A stretch of 64,000 bases of DNA from Shinella sp. WSJ-2 (GTDB taxonomy: Bacteria; Pseudomonadota; Alphaproteobacteria; Rhizobiales; Rhizobiaceae), in NCBI RefSeq assembly GCF_003432075.1, contig NZ_QWBU01000003.1:248001-312000 (forward strand). Reading direction: 5' to 3'. The number at the start of each line of letters is the position of its first letter. Position 1 is the first letter of the stretch. The notes beneath the pieces are model-generated. The model was not told the origin of the DNA and did not search any database. It saw nothing but the letters and a program-made list of their open reading frames with translations. The position numbers were made by a program, and so were the translations under genes. Positions 1 to 7,981 of the stretch are shown here, in pieces.

Positions 1-801
1 GAGATAGGAAATGTTGGCGAAATAGGCCTGGCGCGAACGGCGCACATGCTCGCCGCTGATGGCGAATTTGGCGTAGTCGCAGGAATGCAGGATGCGGGCG
101 GAATGCGGATCCTGCTCCTCCAGCATGCCGACGTCGGGCAAGAGGTGCTCGCAATCCTCGTAGAGGTCCCAGAACTTGCGGCGGGCCACGTAGGGATCGT
201 GCGGGTGGGTGAAGGAGACGGTCACGCACCAGGGGCGGCGGTATTGGTCGTCGTTCTCGCGCGAAAGCTGGTAGAGCTTCTGGTTGGCGAGGAAGGCGAC
301 CTCGTCGTCATATTCCATCTGGTTGGTGATCTCGGCGACACCCGCGCCCGTCACCGAGCCCATATTGTGATACCACCAGTCGATGCGCTCGCCCGGCTTG
401 CGATAATCCGGCGTCCAGCCGAAATCGGCCGGGTAGATATCGGTGGTCAGTCGTTCCTCGAAGCCGTGCAACTGGTCCGGCCCGACAAAGTGCATTTTCC
501 CTGACAGCGCCGTGTAATAGCCGGCGCGGCGCAGGTGGTGTGCAAAGGTCGGGATGGAGGAGACATATTCCGCCGCATTGTCATAGACCCGCGTGCGGCT
601 TGGCAATTGCCCGGCCATGAAGGACGCGCGGGCCGGCGCGCAGAGCGGCGAGGACGTGTAGTTGTTGCGGAAACGCGCCGAGCGGGCGGCGAGCGCCTTC
701 ATATGCGGCGCATGCAGCCAGTCCGCCGGCCCATCGGGGAAAAACGTCCCGTTGAGCTGGTCGACCATGATGATCAGGATATTCGGCTTGCTGGCGGTCA
801 C
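1..801 (-). CDS. betC: choline-sulfatase BetC (3' end cut by window)
   Basis: Hydrolyses choline-O-sulfate to choline and sulfate in the cytoplasm, feeding glycine-betaine synthesis. Translating the minus strand from a GTG at 801 (AAGGA seven bases upstream) gives a sulfatase N-terminus with the metal-binding stretch ILIIMVDQLNG and the sulfatase signature CAPAR at residues 54-58; Cys54 is the residue converted to formylglycine in known rhizobial BetC. About 267 of roughly 510 residues are present; the rest lies off the left edge. It follows betI by 29 bases on the same strand, the usual rhizobial betI-betC-betB-betA order. The ATG-free start explains why it is easily missed. Confidence 0.93.
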   Translation of the reverse strand, partial: MTASKPNILIIMVDQLNGTFFPDGPADWLHAPHMKALAARSARFRNNYTSSPLCAPARASFMAGQLPSRTRVYDNAAEYVSSIPTFAHHLRRAGYYTALSGKMHFVGPDQLHGFEERLTTDIYPADFGWTPDYRKPGERIDWWYHNMGSVTGAGVAEITNQMEYDDEVAFLANQKLYQLSRENDDQYRRPWCVTVSFTHPHDPYVARRKFWDLYEDCEHLLPDVGMLEEQDPHSARILHSCDYAKFAISGEHVRRSRQAYFANISYL

Positions 802-830
802 GGACAGGTCCTTGAAAAAGAAATTCGGAT

Positions 831-1466
831 TTAACGTTTCTCTGTGACGGGTGCTCGCCGGCCCGCGTCGGGTAAAGCAGCACCCGCGACAGCGGCAAGC
901 TGCGCATCCACATAACTCTCGGTCAGCGCAATCGACGATTCGATGCTGACGGGCGCCGAGCGCAACCCTTGCCGCAGATAGAGCCCGTCGATCATGGCGG
1001 CGGCGCCATCGGCGATCTGCGCGGCGTTCTCGGCCGGGCAAAGCTGCTTGAGACTGGAGAGCAGGCTGGAATTCAGCCGTCGCGCATAGACGACGAGCAG
1101 CCGGCGCACCGACTCGGAGCGCTGCGCCTCGGAATAGAAGGCAAGCCAGGCCGCCACTGTCTCGGGCGCGAACTGATGCGCCTGGAAATTCACGCGGATC
1201 ACTGCTGAAAGCCGCTCCCGCGGCGTCGTCGCTTCCCGGAGTGCTGCGACCGCATCGGCCCGCAGCTGGCGCAGCAGGCTGCGGATCGTCTCGATGACGA
1301 GCTGTTCCTTGGAGCCGAAATAATGATGGGCAAGCGCCGGAGATACGCCGGCATGCCGGGCGATCTCCGACATGGTCACGGTCAGCGAGCCGTGATCGCC
1401 GACCGCCCTCAGCGTCGCGTCTACCAGCGCCTTGCGGCGCACCGGCTCCATCCCAACCTTCGGCAT
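831..1466 (-). CDS. betI: BetI, TetR-family repressor of choline/betaine genes
   Basis: Choline-sensing repressor of the bet operon. The 211-residue product starts MPKVGMEPVRRK, closely like other BetI proteins, and has a TetR helix-turn-helix at about residues 32-51 (MSEIARHAGVSPALAHHYF). An in-frame start lies further upstream at 1547, but the start at 1466 has AAGGGG six bases before it and matches the family N-terminus. First gene of the operon, directly upstream of betC. A perfect ATTGATCGATCAAT palindrome lies about 35 bases upstream and is the likely autoregulatory operator. Confidence 0.94.
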   Translation of the reverse strand: MPKVGMEPVRRKALVDATLRAVGDHGSLTVTMSEIARHAGVSPALAHHYFGSKEQLVIETIRSLLRQLRADAVAALREATTPRERLSAVIRVNFQAHQFAPETVAAWLAFYSEAQRSESVRRLLVVYARRLNSSLLSSLKQLCPAENAAQIADGAAAMIDGLYLRQGLRSAPVSIESSIALTESYVDAQLAAVAGAALPDAGRRAPVTEKR

Positions 1467-1497
1467 ACTGTTCCCCTTATTATCGTCAAAGGTATTT

Positions 1498-1518
1498 TTA
1501 ATTGATCGATCAATCAAT
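1498..1518 (-). promoter_or_regulatory. putative BetI operator
   Basis: ATTGATCGATCAAT at 1501-1514 is a perfect 14-base palindrome, extended to a near-perfect 20-base dyad. It lies just upstream of betI, where BetI is known to bind a TTGA...TCAA type dyad in other bacteria. Assignment to BetI is by position and resemblance. Confidence 0.6.
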
Positions 1519-1617
1519 AAAAATTTTCGATGCCGGCAATGGTTCAATCAGATGTCGCAATGGCGTGTTCTTTCGTGTTAGGCTGGTTTTGTTTTCATTC
1601 AATTTTCGAGGTGCGTC

Positions 1618-2166
1618 ATGGTCCTCTCTCCCGGAATGAACCCACTCTCCGACGTCCGCGCCAAATGGGGCTGGTTTGTTGCCCTTGGTGTCGTGCTGCT
1701 CCTGTTCGGCGGCATCGCGGCAGCCAATCTCTTCATCGCGACGGTCGCCTCGGTCTATTATGTCGGCATGCTGATGATCGTTGGCGGGGCCGTGCATCTC
1801 GCCCATGCCTTCCAGGTCAAGGCCTGGCGGGAGACGATCGCCTGGGCGCTGAGCGCGCTGCTTTATCTGGCAGCCGGCGTGCTCGCCTTCGTCAATCCGG
1901 TGTTGACCTCCGCCGTTCTGACCCTGCTGATGGCCGCAGCCTTGCTCGTCGCCGGCATCTTCCGCATTTTCGCGGCCTGGCGTGTCCGCCCGGAAAAGGG
2001 TTGGGGCTGGCTGATGGCGGGCGGCATCGTCACCGCGCTTGCGGGTCTCGTCTTCCTGCTCGGCTGGCCGGTCAACAGCCTCTGGCTGCTCGGCCTTTTC
2101 CTTGCCTTCGATCTCGCGATGCAGGGCTGGGCGCTCATCGGCTTTGGCCTCGCGCTGCGAAAATAG
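1618..2166 (+). CDS. DUF308/HdeD-family membrane protein
   Basis: Predicted inner-membrane protein of 182 residues with about six hydrophobic segments arranged as three hairpins (for example residues 20-40, 45-65, 76-93, 98-117, 128-147 and 152-178), the layout of HdeD/DUF308 proteins. In Escherichia coli HdeD is linked to acid resistance; no function is shown here. The start at 1618 follows GAGGTGCGTC; a second ATG at 1636 (MNPLSD) is possible. It stands alone between the bet operon, which is divergent, and a thiolase. Confidence 0.8.
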   Translation: MVLSPGMNPLSDVRAKWGWFVALGVVLLLFGGIAAANLFIATVASVYYVGMLMIVGGAVHLAHAFQVKAWRETIAWALSALLYLAAGVLAFVNPVLTSAVLTLLMAAALLVAGIFRIFAAWRVRPEKGWGWLMAGGIVTALAGLVFLLGWPVNSLWLLGLFLAFDLAMQGWALIGFGLALRK

Positions 2167-2223
2167 CCTCTGCTCTTTACCTCCCGCCGCCATCGGCCCA
2201 TCATGCCGACGGGAGGATTGTTC

Positions 2224-3390
2224 ATGGACGTTTCCATCATCGGCTGGGCGCATACACGCTTCGGCAAGCTTGAAGGCGAGACGGTCGAGAGCCTGATCGT
2301 GACCGTCGCGCGCGAGGCGATCGCCCATGCGGGGCTGTCGGCCGGCGATATCGACGAGATCGTGCTCGGCCATTTCAACGCCGGTTTCTCGCCGCAGGAT
2401 TTTACCGCAAGCCTCGTGCTGCAGGCCGATGACGCCTTGCGCTTCAAGCCGGCGACGCGGGTGGAAAATGCCTGCGCCACCGGTTCGGCCGCCGTGCACC
2501 AGGGCATCCGTGCTATCAGGGCCGGTGCCGCGCGCCATGTGCTGGTCGTCGGCATCGAGCAGATGACGAAAACGCCCGCCGCCGAGATCGGCGCGAACCT
2601 GTTGAAAGCCTCCTACCTTCCGGAAGACGGCGACACGCAGGCCGGTTTTGCCGGTGTCTTCGGGCGTATTGCGTGGGCCTATTTCCAGCGCCATGGCGAC
2701 CAATCCGATGCGCTCGCGGCCATCGCCGCCAAGAACCATAGGAACGGGGTCGCCAATCCCTATGCCCAGATGCAGAAGGATCTCGGCTTCGATTTCTGCC
2801 GCACCGAAAGCGAGAAAAACCCTTTCGTCGCCGGGCCGCTGAAACGCACCGATTGCTCGCTGGTCTCCGACGGCGCCGCCGCTCTCGTGCTCGCCTCATC
2901 CGATGCCGCCGCCAGCGCCCCGCGGGCCATAGGCTTCCGCGCGGCCGCCCATGTGCAGGATTTCCTGCCGATGTCGAAGCGCGATATCCTGATGTTCGAC
3001 GGCTGCGCGCAAGCCTGGCGGCAGGCGCTGGCGCAGGCCGGGGCGACGCTCCGTGATCTTTCCTTCGTCGAAACCCATGACTGCTTCACCATTGCCGAGA
3101 TGATCGAATACGAGGCGATGGGCCTTGCCAGGCCGGGCGAGGGTGGCCGTCTGGCGCTCTCGGGTGAAACTGCGAAAGACGGCCGCCTGCCCATCAATCC
3201 CTCTGGTGGCCTGAAATCGAAAGGGCATCCGATCGGCGCGACGGGGGTCTCCATGCATGTGCTGACGGCCATGCAGCTTGCCGGCGAGGCGGGTGGCATC
3301 CAGGTGCCGGGTGCCACGCTCGGCGGCCTGTTCAACATGGGCGGGGCGGCTGTCGCGAACTATGTCTCCATCCTCGAACGCAAGCACTGA
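2224..3390 (+). CDS. thiolase-family acetyl-CoA acetyltransferase (SCP-x type)
   Basis: A 388-residue thiolase-fold enzyme probably acting on acyl-CoA. The nucleophile region is VENACATGSAAVHQGIRA (Cys about residue 84), followed by VETHDCFTIAEM and the C-terminal block GLKSKGHPIGATG with the catalytic-base region. The HDCF and GHP motifs in place of the classic biosynthetic thiolase motifs place it in the non-specific lipid-transfer protein/thiolase group, often involved in side-chain or aromatic acid degradation. GGGAGGA six bases before the ATG at 2224 fixes the start; an upstream ATG at 2203 lacks a site. Substrate unknown. Confidence 0.85.
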   Translation: MDVSIIGWAHTRFGKLEGETVESLIVTVAREAIAHAGLSAGDIDEIVLGHFNAGFSPQDFTASLVLQADDALRFKPATRVENACATGSAAVHQGIRAIRAGAARHVLVVGIEQMTKTPAAEIGANLLKASYLPEDGDTQAGFAGVFGRIAWAYFQRHGDQSDALAAIAAKNHRNGVANPYAQMQKDLGFDFCRTESEKNPFVAGPLKRTDCSLVSDGAAALVLASSDAAASAPRAIGFRAAAHVQDFLPMSKRDILMFDGCAQAWRQALAQAGATLRDLSFVETHDCFTIAEMIEYEAMGLARPGEGGRLALSGETAKDGRLPINPSGGLKSKGHPIGATGVSMHVLTAMQLAGEAGGIQVPGATLGGLFNMGGAAVANYVSILERKH

Positions 3391-3429
3391 GCGGTTTGAC
3401 AGCCACGGCGTCTGGGCCTAGAAATTCGC

Positions 3430-3495
3430 CTGTGGGATGGGGATGGAGCTCCCCGATATCAGCCGTTGACCGGCTGATAGCTCGTGCCAGGCCGG
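3430..3495 (+). ncRNA. fluoride riboswitch (crcB RNA motif)
   Basis: The segment has the crcB-motif layout: GGGGATGGAGCTCCCC (3440-3454 region) forming the first stem with the invariant GATG, then a pairing block ATCAGCCG / CGGCTGAT (3458-3478), then AGCTCGTGCC, the counterpart of the GGCUCCUAC strand that pairs back in the pseudoknot. It lies directly upstream of crcB, the fluoride channel gene this RNA class controls. A rho-independent terminator follows at 3533-3553, implying fluoride-dependent antitermination. Assigned by eye; a covariance-model scan would settle the borders. Confidence 0.82.
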
Positions 3496-3532
3496 CCAGC
3501 GATGGCCGTCGACGGCGGGAGCGTGTTCTGCG

Positions 3533-3555
3533 ACCGCCCGTGGGCGGTTTTTTGT
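3533..3555 (+). terminator. riboswitch expression-platform terminator
   Basis: ACCGCCC GT GGGCGGT followed by TTTTTG is a compact stem with a U tract between the fluoride aptamer and crcB. It is the expected attenuator switched off when fluoride binds. Confidence 0.8.
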
Positions 3556-3593
3556 TGTCCGGATGTCGCAACAACGGACTGTGAGGCACGGAC

Positions 3594-3983
3594 ATGACCT
3601 ATCTGATCGTCTTTCTCGGTGCAGGCATCGGCGGTGCCGGCCGGCATGGGGTGAATGTGCTGGCGGCAAAGCTGTTCGGCACGCATTTTCCCGCCGGCAC
3701 TCTGATCATCAATGTGCTCGGCTGCCTGCTGATGGGCCTGATCGCCGGCGTCTTCGCCTTCAAGGTGAGTCTGCCGCAGGAGGCACGGCTGTTCCTGACC
3801 ACCGGCATACTTGGTGGCTTCACCACCTTCTCCGCCTTTTCGCTTGATGCGGCGCTGCTCTGGGAGCGTGGCGAGATGGGGCTGGCGGCGCTTTATGTCG
3901 GCGCATCGGTTTTTGTTTCACTGCTGGCGGTCGCCGCAGGACTGGCGCTGACGCGGGTCATGCTCGCGGGAGGTGCAGTGTGA
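3594..3983 (+). CDS. crcB: CrcB/Fluc fluoride channel
   Basis: Exports fluoride through the inner membrane as a dual-topology dimer. The 129-residue protein has four membrane helices and the family motifs GAGIGGAGRHGVN near the N-terminus, GTLIINVLGC (residues 34-43) with the conserved Asn, and the sodium-site stretch GGFTTFSAFS (residues 73-82). It is preceded by a fluoride riboswitch and terminator. The next gene starts on a GTG that overlaps its stop codon, so the two are translationally coupled. Confidence 0.96.
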   Translation: MTYLIVFLGAGIGGAGRHGVNVLAAKLFGTHFPAGTLIINVLGCLLMGLIAGVFAFKVSLPQEARLFLTTGILGGFTTFSAFSLDAALLWERGEMGLAALYVGASVFVSLLAVAAGLALTRVMLAGGAV

Positions 3984-4417
3984 AGACCTTTCTGACCTCC
4001 TGGCAAGTCTGGGCGCTTGGCTCGGCAATCTTCGCCGCGCTGACGGCGATCTTCGCCAAGATAGGCATATCGGAGGTCAATTCCGACTTCGCCACCTTCG
4101 TGCGAACCGTGGTCATCCTGCTGGCCATCGCCTTGATGCTTACGCTTGCCGGCAACTGGCAGGCACCCGGCACGGTGCCGGTGAAGAGCTGGATCTTCCT
4201 CATTCTCTCGGGTCTGGCGACCGGCGCCTCCTGGCTCTGCTATTTCCGCGCGCTGCAGATCGGCAAGGCCGCGCAGGTCGCTCCGGTCGACAAGCTCTCC
4301 GTCGTGCTCGTCGCCGTCTTCGCCGTGCTTTTCCTTAGCGAGCAGCTTTCGACAACGCACTGGATCGCGGTTGCCATGATCGGCGGCGGCGCGCTGCTGC
4401 TTGCCTTGCCCATATGA
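3980..4417 (+). CDS. half-size EamA-family transporter
   Basis: A 145-residue protein with five hydrophobic segments, matching one EamA repeat (half of a ten-helix DMT transporter), with ALTAIFAKIGISEVNS at the N-terminus and LSTTHWIAVAMIGGGALLLALPI at the C-terminus. Half-size members must pair to work. The GTG start overlaps the crcB stop (GTGA), and GGGAGGTGCA upstream supplies a ribosome site, so expression should follow the fluoride riboswitch. Substrate unknown; the context suggests a role in fluoride stress, or passive co-transcription. Confidence 0.85.
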   Translation: MKTFLTSWQVWALGSAIFAALTAIFAKIGISEVNSDFATFVRTVVILLAIALMLTLAGNWQAPGTVPVKSWIFLILSGLATGASWLCYFRALQIGKAAQVAPVDKLSVVLVAVFAVLFLSEQLSTTHWIAVAMIGGGALLLALPI

Positions 4418-4539
4418 GGGGTTTCTTTTTCAACTCCTTGTAGTCGTTGCAGTTTCATCGAATTGTCACACTACGGAAACGGATTTTTCAGGGATCGGAA
4501 GAGAGACTTCGCGGCAGTGTAAAAGCCCCGGAGCGTCCC

Positions 4540-6363
4540 ATGTCCGCCGCCGAACTGCTCGCCCTTCGTCGCTTCGGCGATGGTGAGATCGTCACGCTCG
4601 CCAAGCTGGTTATCGAAACGGCGTTCCAGCCGATCGTCGAGGCCGCCACCGGTGCCGTCTTCGGCTACGAGTCGCTGATGCGCGGTTTCGACCGGCTGGG
4701 CTTCCGCTCGCCGCTCGATCTCCTCGACCGGGCGCACGAGGCCGGCCAGCTTCTGGCGCTCGAGCACATGGTCAACAGTCGGGCGATCGCCGCTTTCGCG
4801 GCGCTGCCGGATTTCCGCTCGCGCACGCTGTTCGTCAATCTCGATTCCCGACTGGTGGCCGAGGGCTCTGACCTCGTCGAGCGCCTGGCCGGCCATCTCA
4901 GCCGCGCCGGCATCCCGGCCTCGTCGATCTGCTTCGAGATTTCCGAGCGGTTTAACAATGATCAACTGCCGGATTTCGCCATGCTGGTGCGCAAGCTGCG
5001 GCTCGCCGGCTTCAAGCTCGCCATCGACGATTTCGGCGTCGGGCACAACGGCCTGAAGCTGCTCTGCGACCATCCGGTTGATTATCTCAAGATCGACCGC
5101 CACTTCATTTCCGGCATGGAAAGCGATGCGCGAAAGCGCCATCTCGTGCGCAACACGGTCAATGCAGCCCATGTTCTCGGCATTCGCGTCATTGCGGAAG
5201 GCGTGGAGAGCGAGGCGGAGTTCATCGCCTGCCGAGAGGCGGGCTGCGATCTCGTGCAAGGCTGGTTTGTCTCGCACCCCGTCACGGATTTTTCGGCGCT
5301 GAGCCCCGTCTATGCGCAGGTGGCGCGGGCGGGCGGCACGCGCCGCTCTTCGCGCACGCTGGACAGTATCCTCATCCGCCGCGAGATCGAGCAGGTCGCG
5401 GTGCTCCGGGAAAACGAGAGCCTGGAATCGGTCTTCGAATTCTTCCGCCGCGATCCCAAGCGCACCTTCTTCCCGGTGCTGAACGCCAATGACGAGCCGC
5501 GTGGCATCCTCCACGAATATCACGTCAAGGAGTTGAGCTATCACCCGTTCGGCCGCGACCTCTTGAAGAACAGGCTATACCAGAAGAGCCTGTCGCATTT
5601 CGTCACCATGGCGCCGATTGCCGATCTCGATACGCCGGCCGAACAGCTGCTCGATGTCTTCACCGGCATGGGCGGCAATGAATGCGTGATCCTCACCGAG
5701 AACCTGCGCTATGCCGGCATCCTCTCGGCCTCGTCGCTCTTGAAGATCATCAACGAGAAGCGGCTGAAGACGGCGGAGGACCAGAACCCGCTGACCGGCC
5801 TGCCGGGCAACCGCTCGATCCGCGATTACCTGCAGGACAAGGCGCTCGACGGCGACCAGCTGCGCTGCCTGTGCTACTTCGATTTCGACAATTTCAAGCC
5901 GTTCAACGATCACTACGGCTTCCACAAGGGCGATCTCGCGCTGTCGCTCTTCGCCTCGCTGCTGCGGCGCGAATTCGTCGGCGAGGATGTCTTCGTCGGC
6001 CATGTCGGCGGGGATGACTTTTTTGCCGGCGTTTCCGGTCGGCCGGTGGAGGTCGTGCAGGATATCCTGGAACGGCTGCTTGCCGATTTCGCCCGCGAGG
6101 TGCGCGCGCTCTATTCGCCGGAGGATCGGCTGGCCGGGGAAATCCGTGGCCGCGACCGGGCGGGCCATCAGACGAAATTTCCGCTGATGCGCTGTTCGGC
6201 CGTCGTGCTGGTGGTGCCGGAAGGTGAGGTGATCGGCGAGGCGGGGCAGATCAGCAGCCGAATCGCCGCCCTGAAGGCGGATGCCAAGGAGAGCGACGGG
6301 GGGCTCGTGCTCTCCTCGGTCTCGGGCGACATGCAGCCTGCGGCAGCGGCACGTCGTTCATAA
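4540..6363 (+). CDS. EAL-CBS-GGDEF c-di-GMP protein
   Basis: Probable c-di-GMP phosphodiesterase with a degenerate cyclase domain. EAL domain at about residues 20-250 keeps the catalytic set: E44 (ESL), N100, E133, D163-D164 (IDDFGVG), K184, E220 (AEGVE) and Q240. A CBS pair follows at about 285-415 and a GGDEF domain at 430-600, where the signature reads GGDDF (490-494). No signal peptide or membrane segment is seen, so it is cytosolic and the CBS pair probably senses nucleotides. The ATG at 4540 (GGAG six bases upstream) is preferred to a TTG 93 bases earlier, giving 607 residues. Confidence 0.88.
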   Translation: MSAAELLALRRFGDGEIVTLAKLVIETAFQPIVEAATGAVFGYESLMRGFDRLGFRSPLDLLDRAHEAGQLLALEHMVNSRAIAAFAALPDFRSRTLFVNLDSRLVAEGSDLVERLAGHLSRAGIPASSICFEISERFNNDQLPDFAMLVRKLRLAGFKLAIDDFGVGHNGLKLLCDHPVDYLKIDRHFISGMESDARKRHLVRNTVNAAHVLGIRVIAEGVESEAEFIACREAGCDLVQGWFVSHPVTDFSALSPVYAQVARAGGTRRSSRTLDSILIRREIEQVAVLRENESLESVFEFFRRDPKRTFFPVLNANDEPRGILHEYHVKELSYHPFGRDLLKNRLYQKSLSHFVTMAPIADLDTPAEQLLDVFTGMGGNECVILTENLRYAGILSASSLLKIINEKRLKTAEDQNPLTGLPGNRSIRDYLQDKALDGDQLRCLCYFDFDNFKPFNDHYGFHKGDLALSLFASLLRREFVGEDVFVGHVGGDDFFAGVSGRPVEVVQDILERLLADFAREVRALYSPEDRLAGEIRGRDRAGHQTKFPLMRCSAVVLVVPEGEVIGEAGQISSRIAALKADAKESDGGLVLSSVSGDMQPAAAARRS

Positions 6364-6365
6364 TA

Positions 6366-6389
6366 GGGCGGGCCCTCGCGGACCCGCCC
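6366..6389. terminator. convergent hairpin after the EAL gene
   Basis: GGGCGGG (6366-6372) pairs with CCCGCCC (6383-6389). It sits three bases past the EAL gene stop and just before the 3' end of the minus-strand DUF1344 gene, so it may stop both transcripts. There is no clear U tract. Confidence 0.45.
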
Positions 6390-6398
6390 CGTGCCACG

Positions 6399-6656
6399 TC
6401 AGCGGAGAATCTTCACCGTCTTCGCTTCGTGGTTCTTGCCGGACATGTCGAAGGAGATAGCCACCTTCTCGCCAGCCTTCAGTCCGGGATCGTGAAACCC
6501 CTTGGGAAGGTGGTAGACGGTGCCATCGGCAAGCGTCAGAGACATCGACGCCTTGTTGTACTCCTTGACCGTACCGGTCGCCGACTTGGCGGCGAGGGCA
6601 AGACCTGGGGTGGCAAGAATGGAAACGATGGCGAGATTGGAAAGAAGAACACGCAT
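6399..6656 (-). CDS. DUF1344 small secreted protein
   Basis: An 85-residue protein with an N-terminal signal peptide (hydrophobic residues 4-22, cut near ALAAKS) and a single small beta domain TGTVKEYNKASMSLTLADGTVYHLP typical of DUF1344. Predicted periplasmic; role unknown. It stands alone and converges with the EAL gene. Starts MRVLLSNLA. Confidence 0.8.
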   Translation of the reverse strand: MRVLLSNLAIVSILATPGLALAAKSATGTVKEYNKASMSLTLADGTVYHLPKGFHDPGLKAGEKVAISFDMSGKNHEAKTVKILR

Positions 6657-6976
6657 CTGGGTCGTCCATAAGGGCCCCGGGCGGGGCTGAGAAGCCGTCC
6701 GGGAGGCGTCGCGTCGCAGCCGTCAAGGGAAGGGCTGCCGGCGCTCCCCGGCTTCGGAAGAGAGGCTAGGCCTGGAAAAATCCGTTTTCAAATTAACAAG
6801 ATTTAATTTTCACGGCCGCGAAACAGCCGAAATTTCAGGGTTTCGCGGCCAAATCTTGACGATGTTCAAGCGCCACGTGATGTCGCAGCAAACGCATCCA
6901 AGCGATTCAAAAGATTCGTACTTTGGGCTAGAATCACCAAAGAGATGCGGTCGCAACATGCGGGGAGGGTCTATCC
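6657..6976. other. 320-base intergenic region with hairpin and promoter elements
   Basis: No gene seen. An AT-rich stretch at 6776-6812 is followed by GGCCGCGAAA (6814-6823) and TTTCGCGGCC (6841-6850), a perfect 10-base inverted repeat with a 17-base loop. TTGACG at 6856 could be the -35 box for the downstream oxidoreductase. Confidence 0.4.
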
Positions 6977-7978
6977 ATGCCAGTTCCATCATCCATGTCC
7001 TATATCGGGCTGAGCGAACACGGCGGCCCCGACGTGCTGGTGCCGACCGAGGGGCGCACGCCGCAGCCGCGCAGCGGCGAGATTCTCGTGCGCGTCGCGG
7101 CAGCCGGCATCAACCGGCCGGACGTGCTTCAGCGCAAGGGTGATTACCCGCCGCCGCCGGATGCGAGCCCCATCCTCGGCCTGGAGATCGCGGGCGAGGT
7201 GGTGGCGATCGGCGAGGACGTGATCGGCTATCATCTTGGCGACAAGGTCTGCGCGCTGGCCAATGGCGGCGGCTATGCGCAATATTGCGCGGTGCCCGCC
7301 ACCCAGGCGCTGCCCTTCCCGAAAGACTATGATGCGGTGAAGGCAGCGGCGCTGCCGGAAACCTTCTTCACCGTCTGGGCGAACCTCTTCATGATGGCCG
7401 ATCTGAAGCCAGGCGAGAGCGTGCTCATCCACGGCGGATCGAGCGGCATCGGCACGACGGCGATCCAGCTTGCCGCCGCGCTGGGCTCGCGCGTCTTCAC
7501 GACGGCCGGCACGGCGGACAAATGCGAGGCCTGCCTTGATCTCGGCGCCAGCCGCGCCATCAACTACCGCAACGAGGATTTCTGCACCGTCATCGCGGAA
7601 GAAACGGGCAAGGCCGGCGTCGACGTCATCCTCGACATGATCGGCGCCGCCTACTTCGAGCGTAACCTCAAGTCGCTCGCCCGCGACGGGCGCCTGTCGA
7701 TCATCGCCTTCCTCGGCGGCACCTTCGCCGAAAAAGTCAGCCTCGCGCCGATCCTGCAAAAGCGCCTGCGCCTGATGGGCTCGGCCATGCGCCCGCGCAC
7801 CGCGGCGGAAAAGCAGGCGATCCGCGATGCCCTGCTGGAGAAGGTCTGGCCGCTGCTGGAGGAGGGGCGCATCGCCCCGGTCATCCACGCCGTTCTGCCT
7901 TACAAGGAGGCCGCCGCCGGCCACCGCATGATGGAGCATGGCGATCACATCGGAAAGATCGTGCTGACCTTCGATTAA
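6977..7978 (+). CDS. NAD(P)H:quinone oxidoreductase, PIG3/zeta-crystallin type
   Basis: A 333-residue medium-chain reductase of the zinc-free quinone oxidoreductase group. It shows the N-terminal GroES-like domain with [20 protein letters not shown] (residues 42-61, split motif NRxDxxQRxGxYPxP) and a Rossmann domain starting at [17 protein letters not shown] (about residues 149-165). No zinc-binding cysteines are present. Probable cytosolic NADPH-dependent quinone reduction. GGGAGGG precedes the ATG; a second ATG (MSYIGL) seven codons on could be the true start. Confidence 0.88.
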   Translation: MPVPSSMSYIGLSEHGGPDVLVPTEGRTPQPRSGEILVRVAAAGINRPDVLQRKGDYPPPPDASPILGLEIAGEVVAIGEDVIGYHLGDKVCALANGGGYAQYCAVPATQALPFPKDYDAVKAAALPETFFTVWANLFMMADLKPGESVLIHGGSSGIGTTAIQLAAALGSRVFTTAGTADKCEACLDLGASRAINYRNEDFCTVIAEETGKAGVDVILDMIGAAYFERNLKSLARDGRLSIIAFLGGTFAEKVSLAPILQKRLRLMGSAMRPRTAAEKQAIRDALLEKVWPLLEEGRIAPVIHAVLPYKEAAAGHRMMEHGDHIGKIVLTFD

Positions 7979-7981
7979 GAT

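Noticed and set aside
1510-2739. 409-codon minus-strand frame over the DUF308 and thiolase genes
   Set aside because: Crosses two real genes and the gap between them; charged antisense translation.
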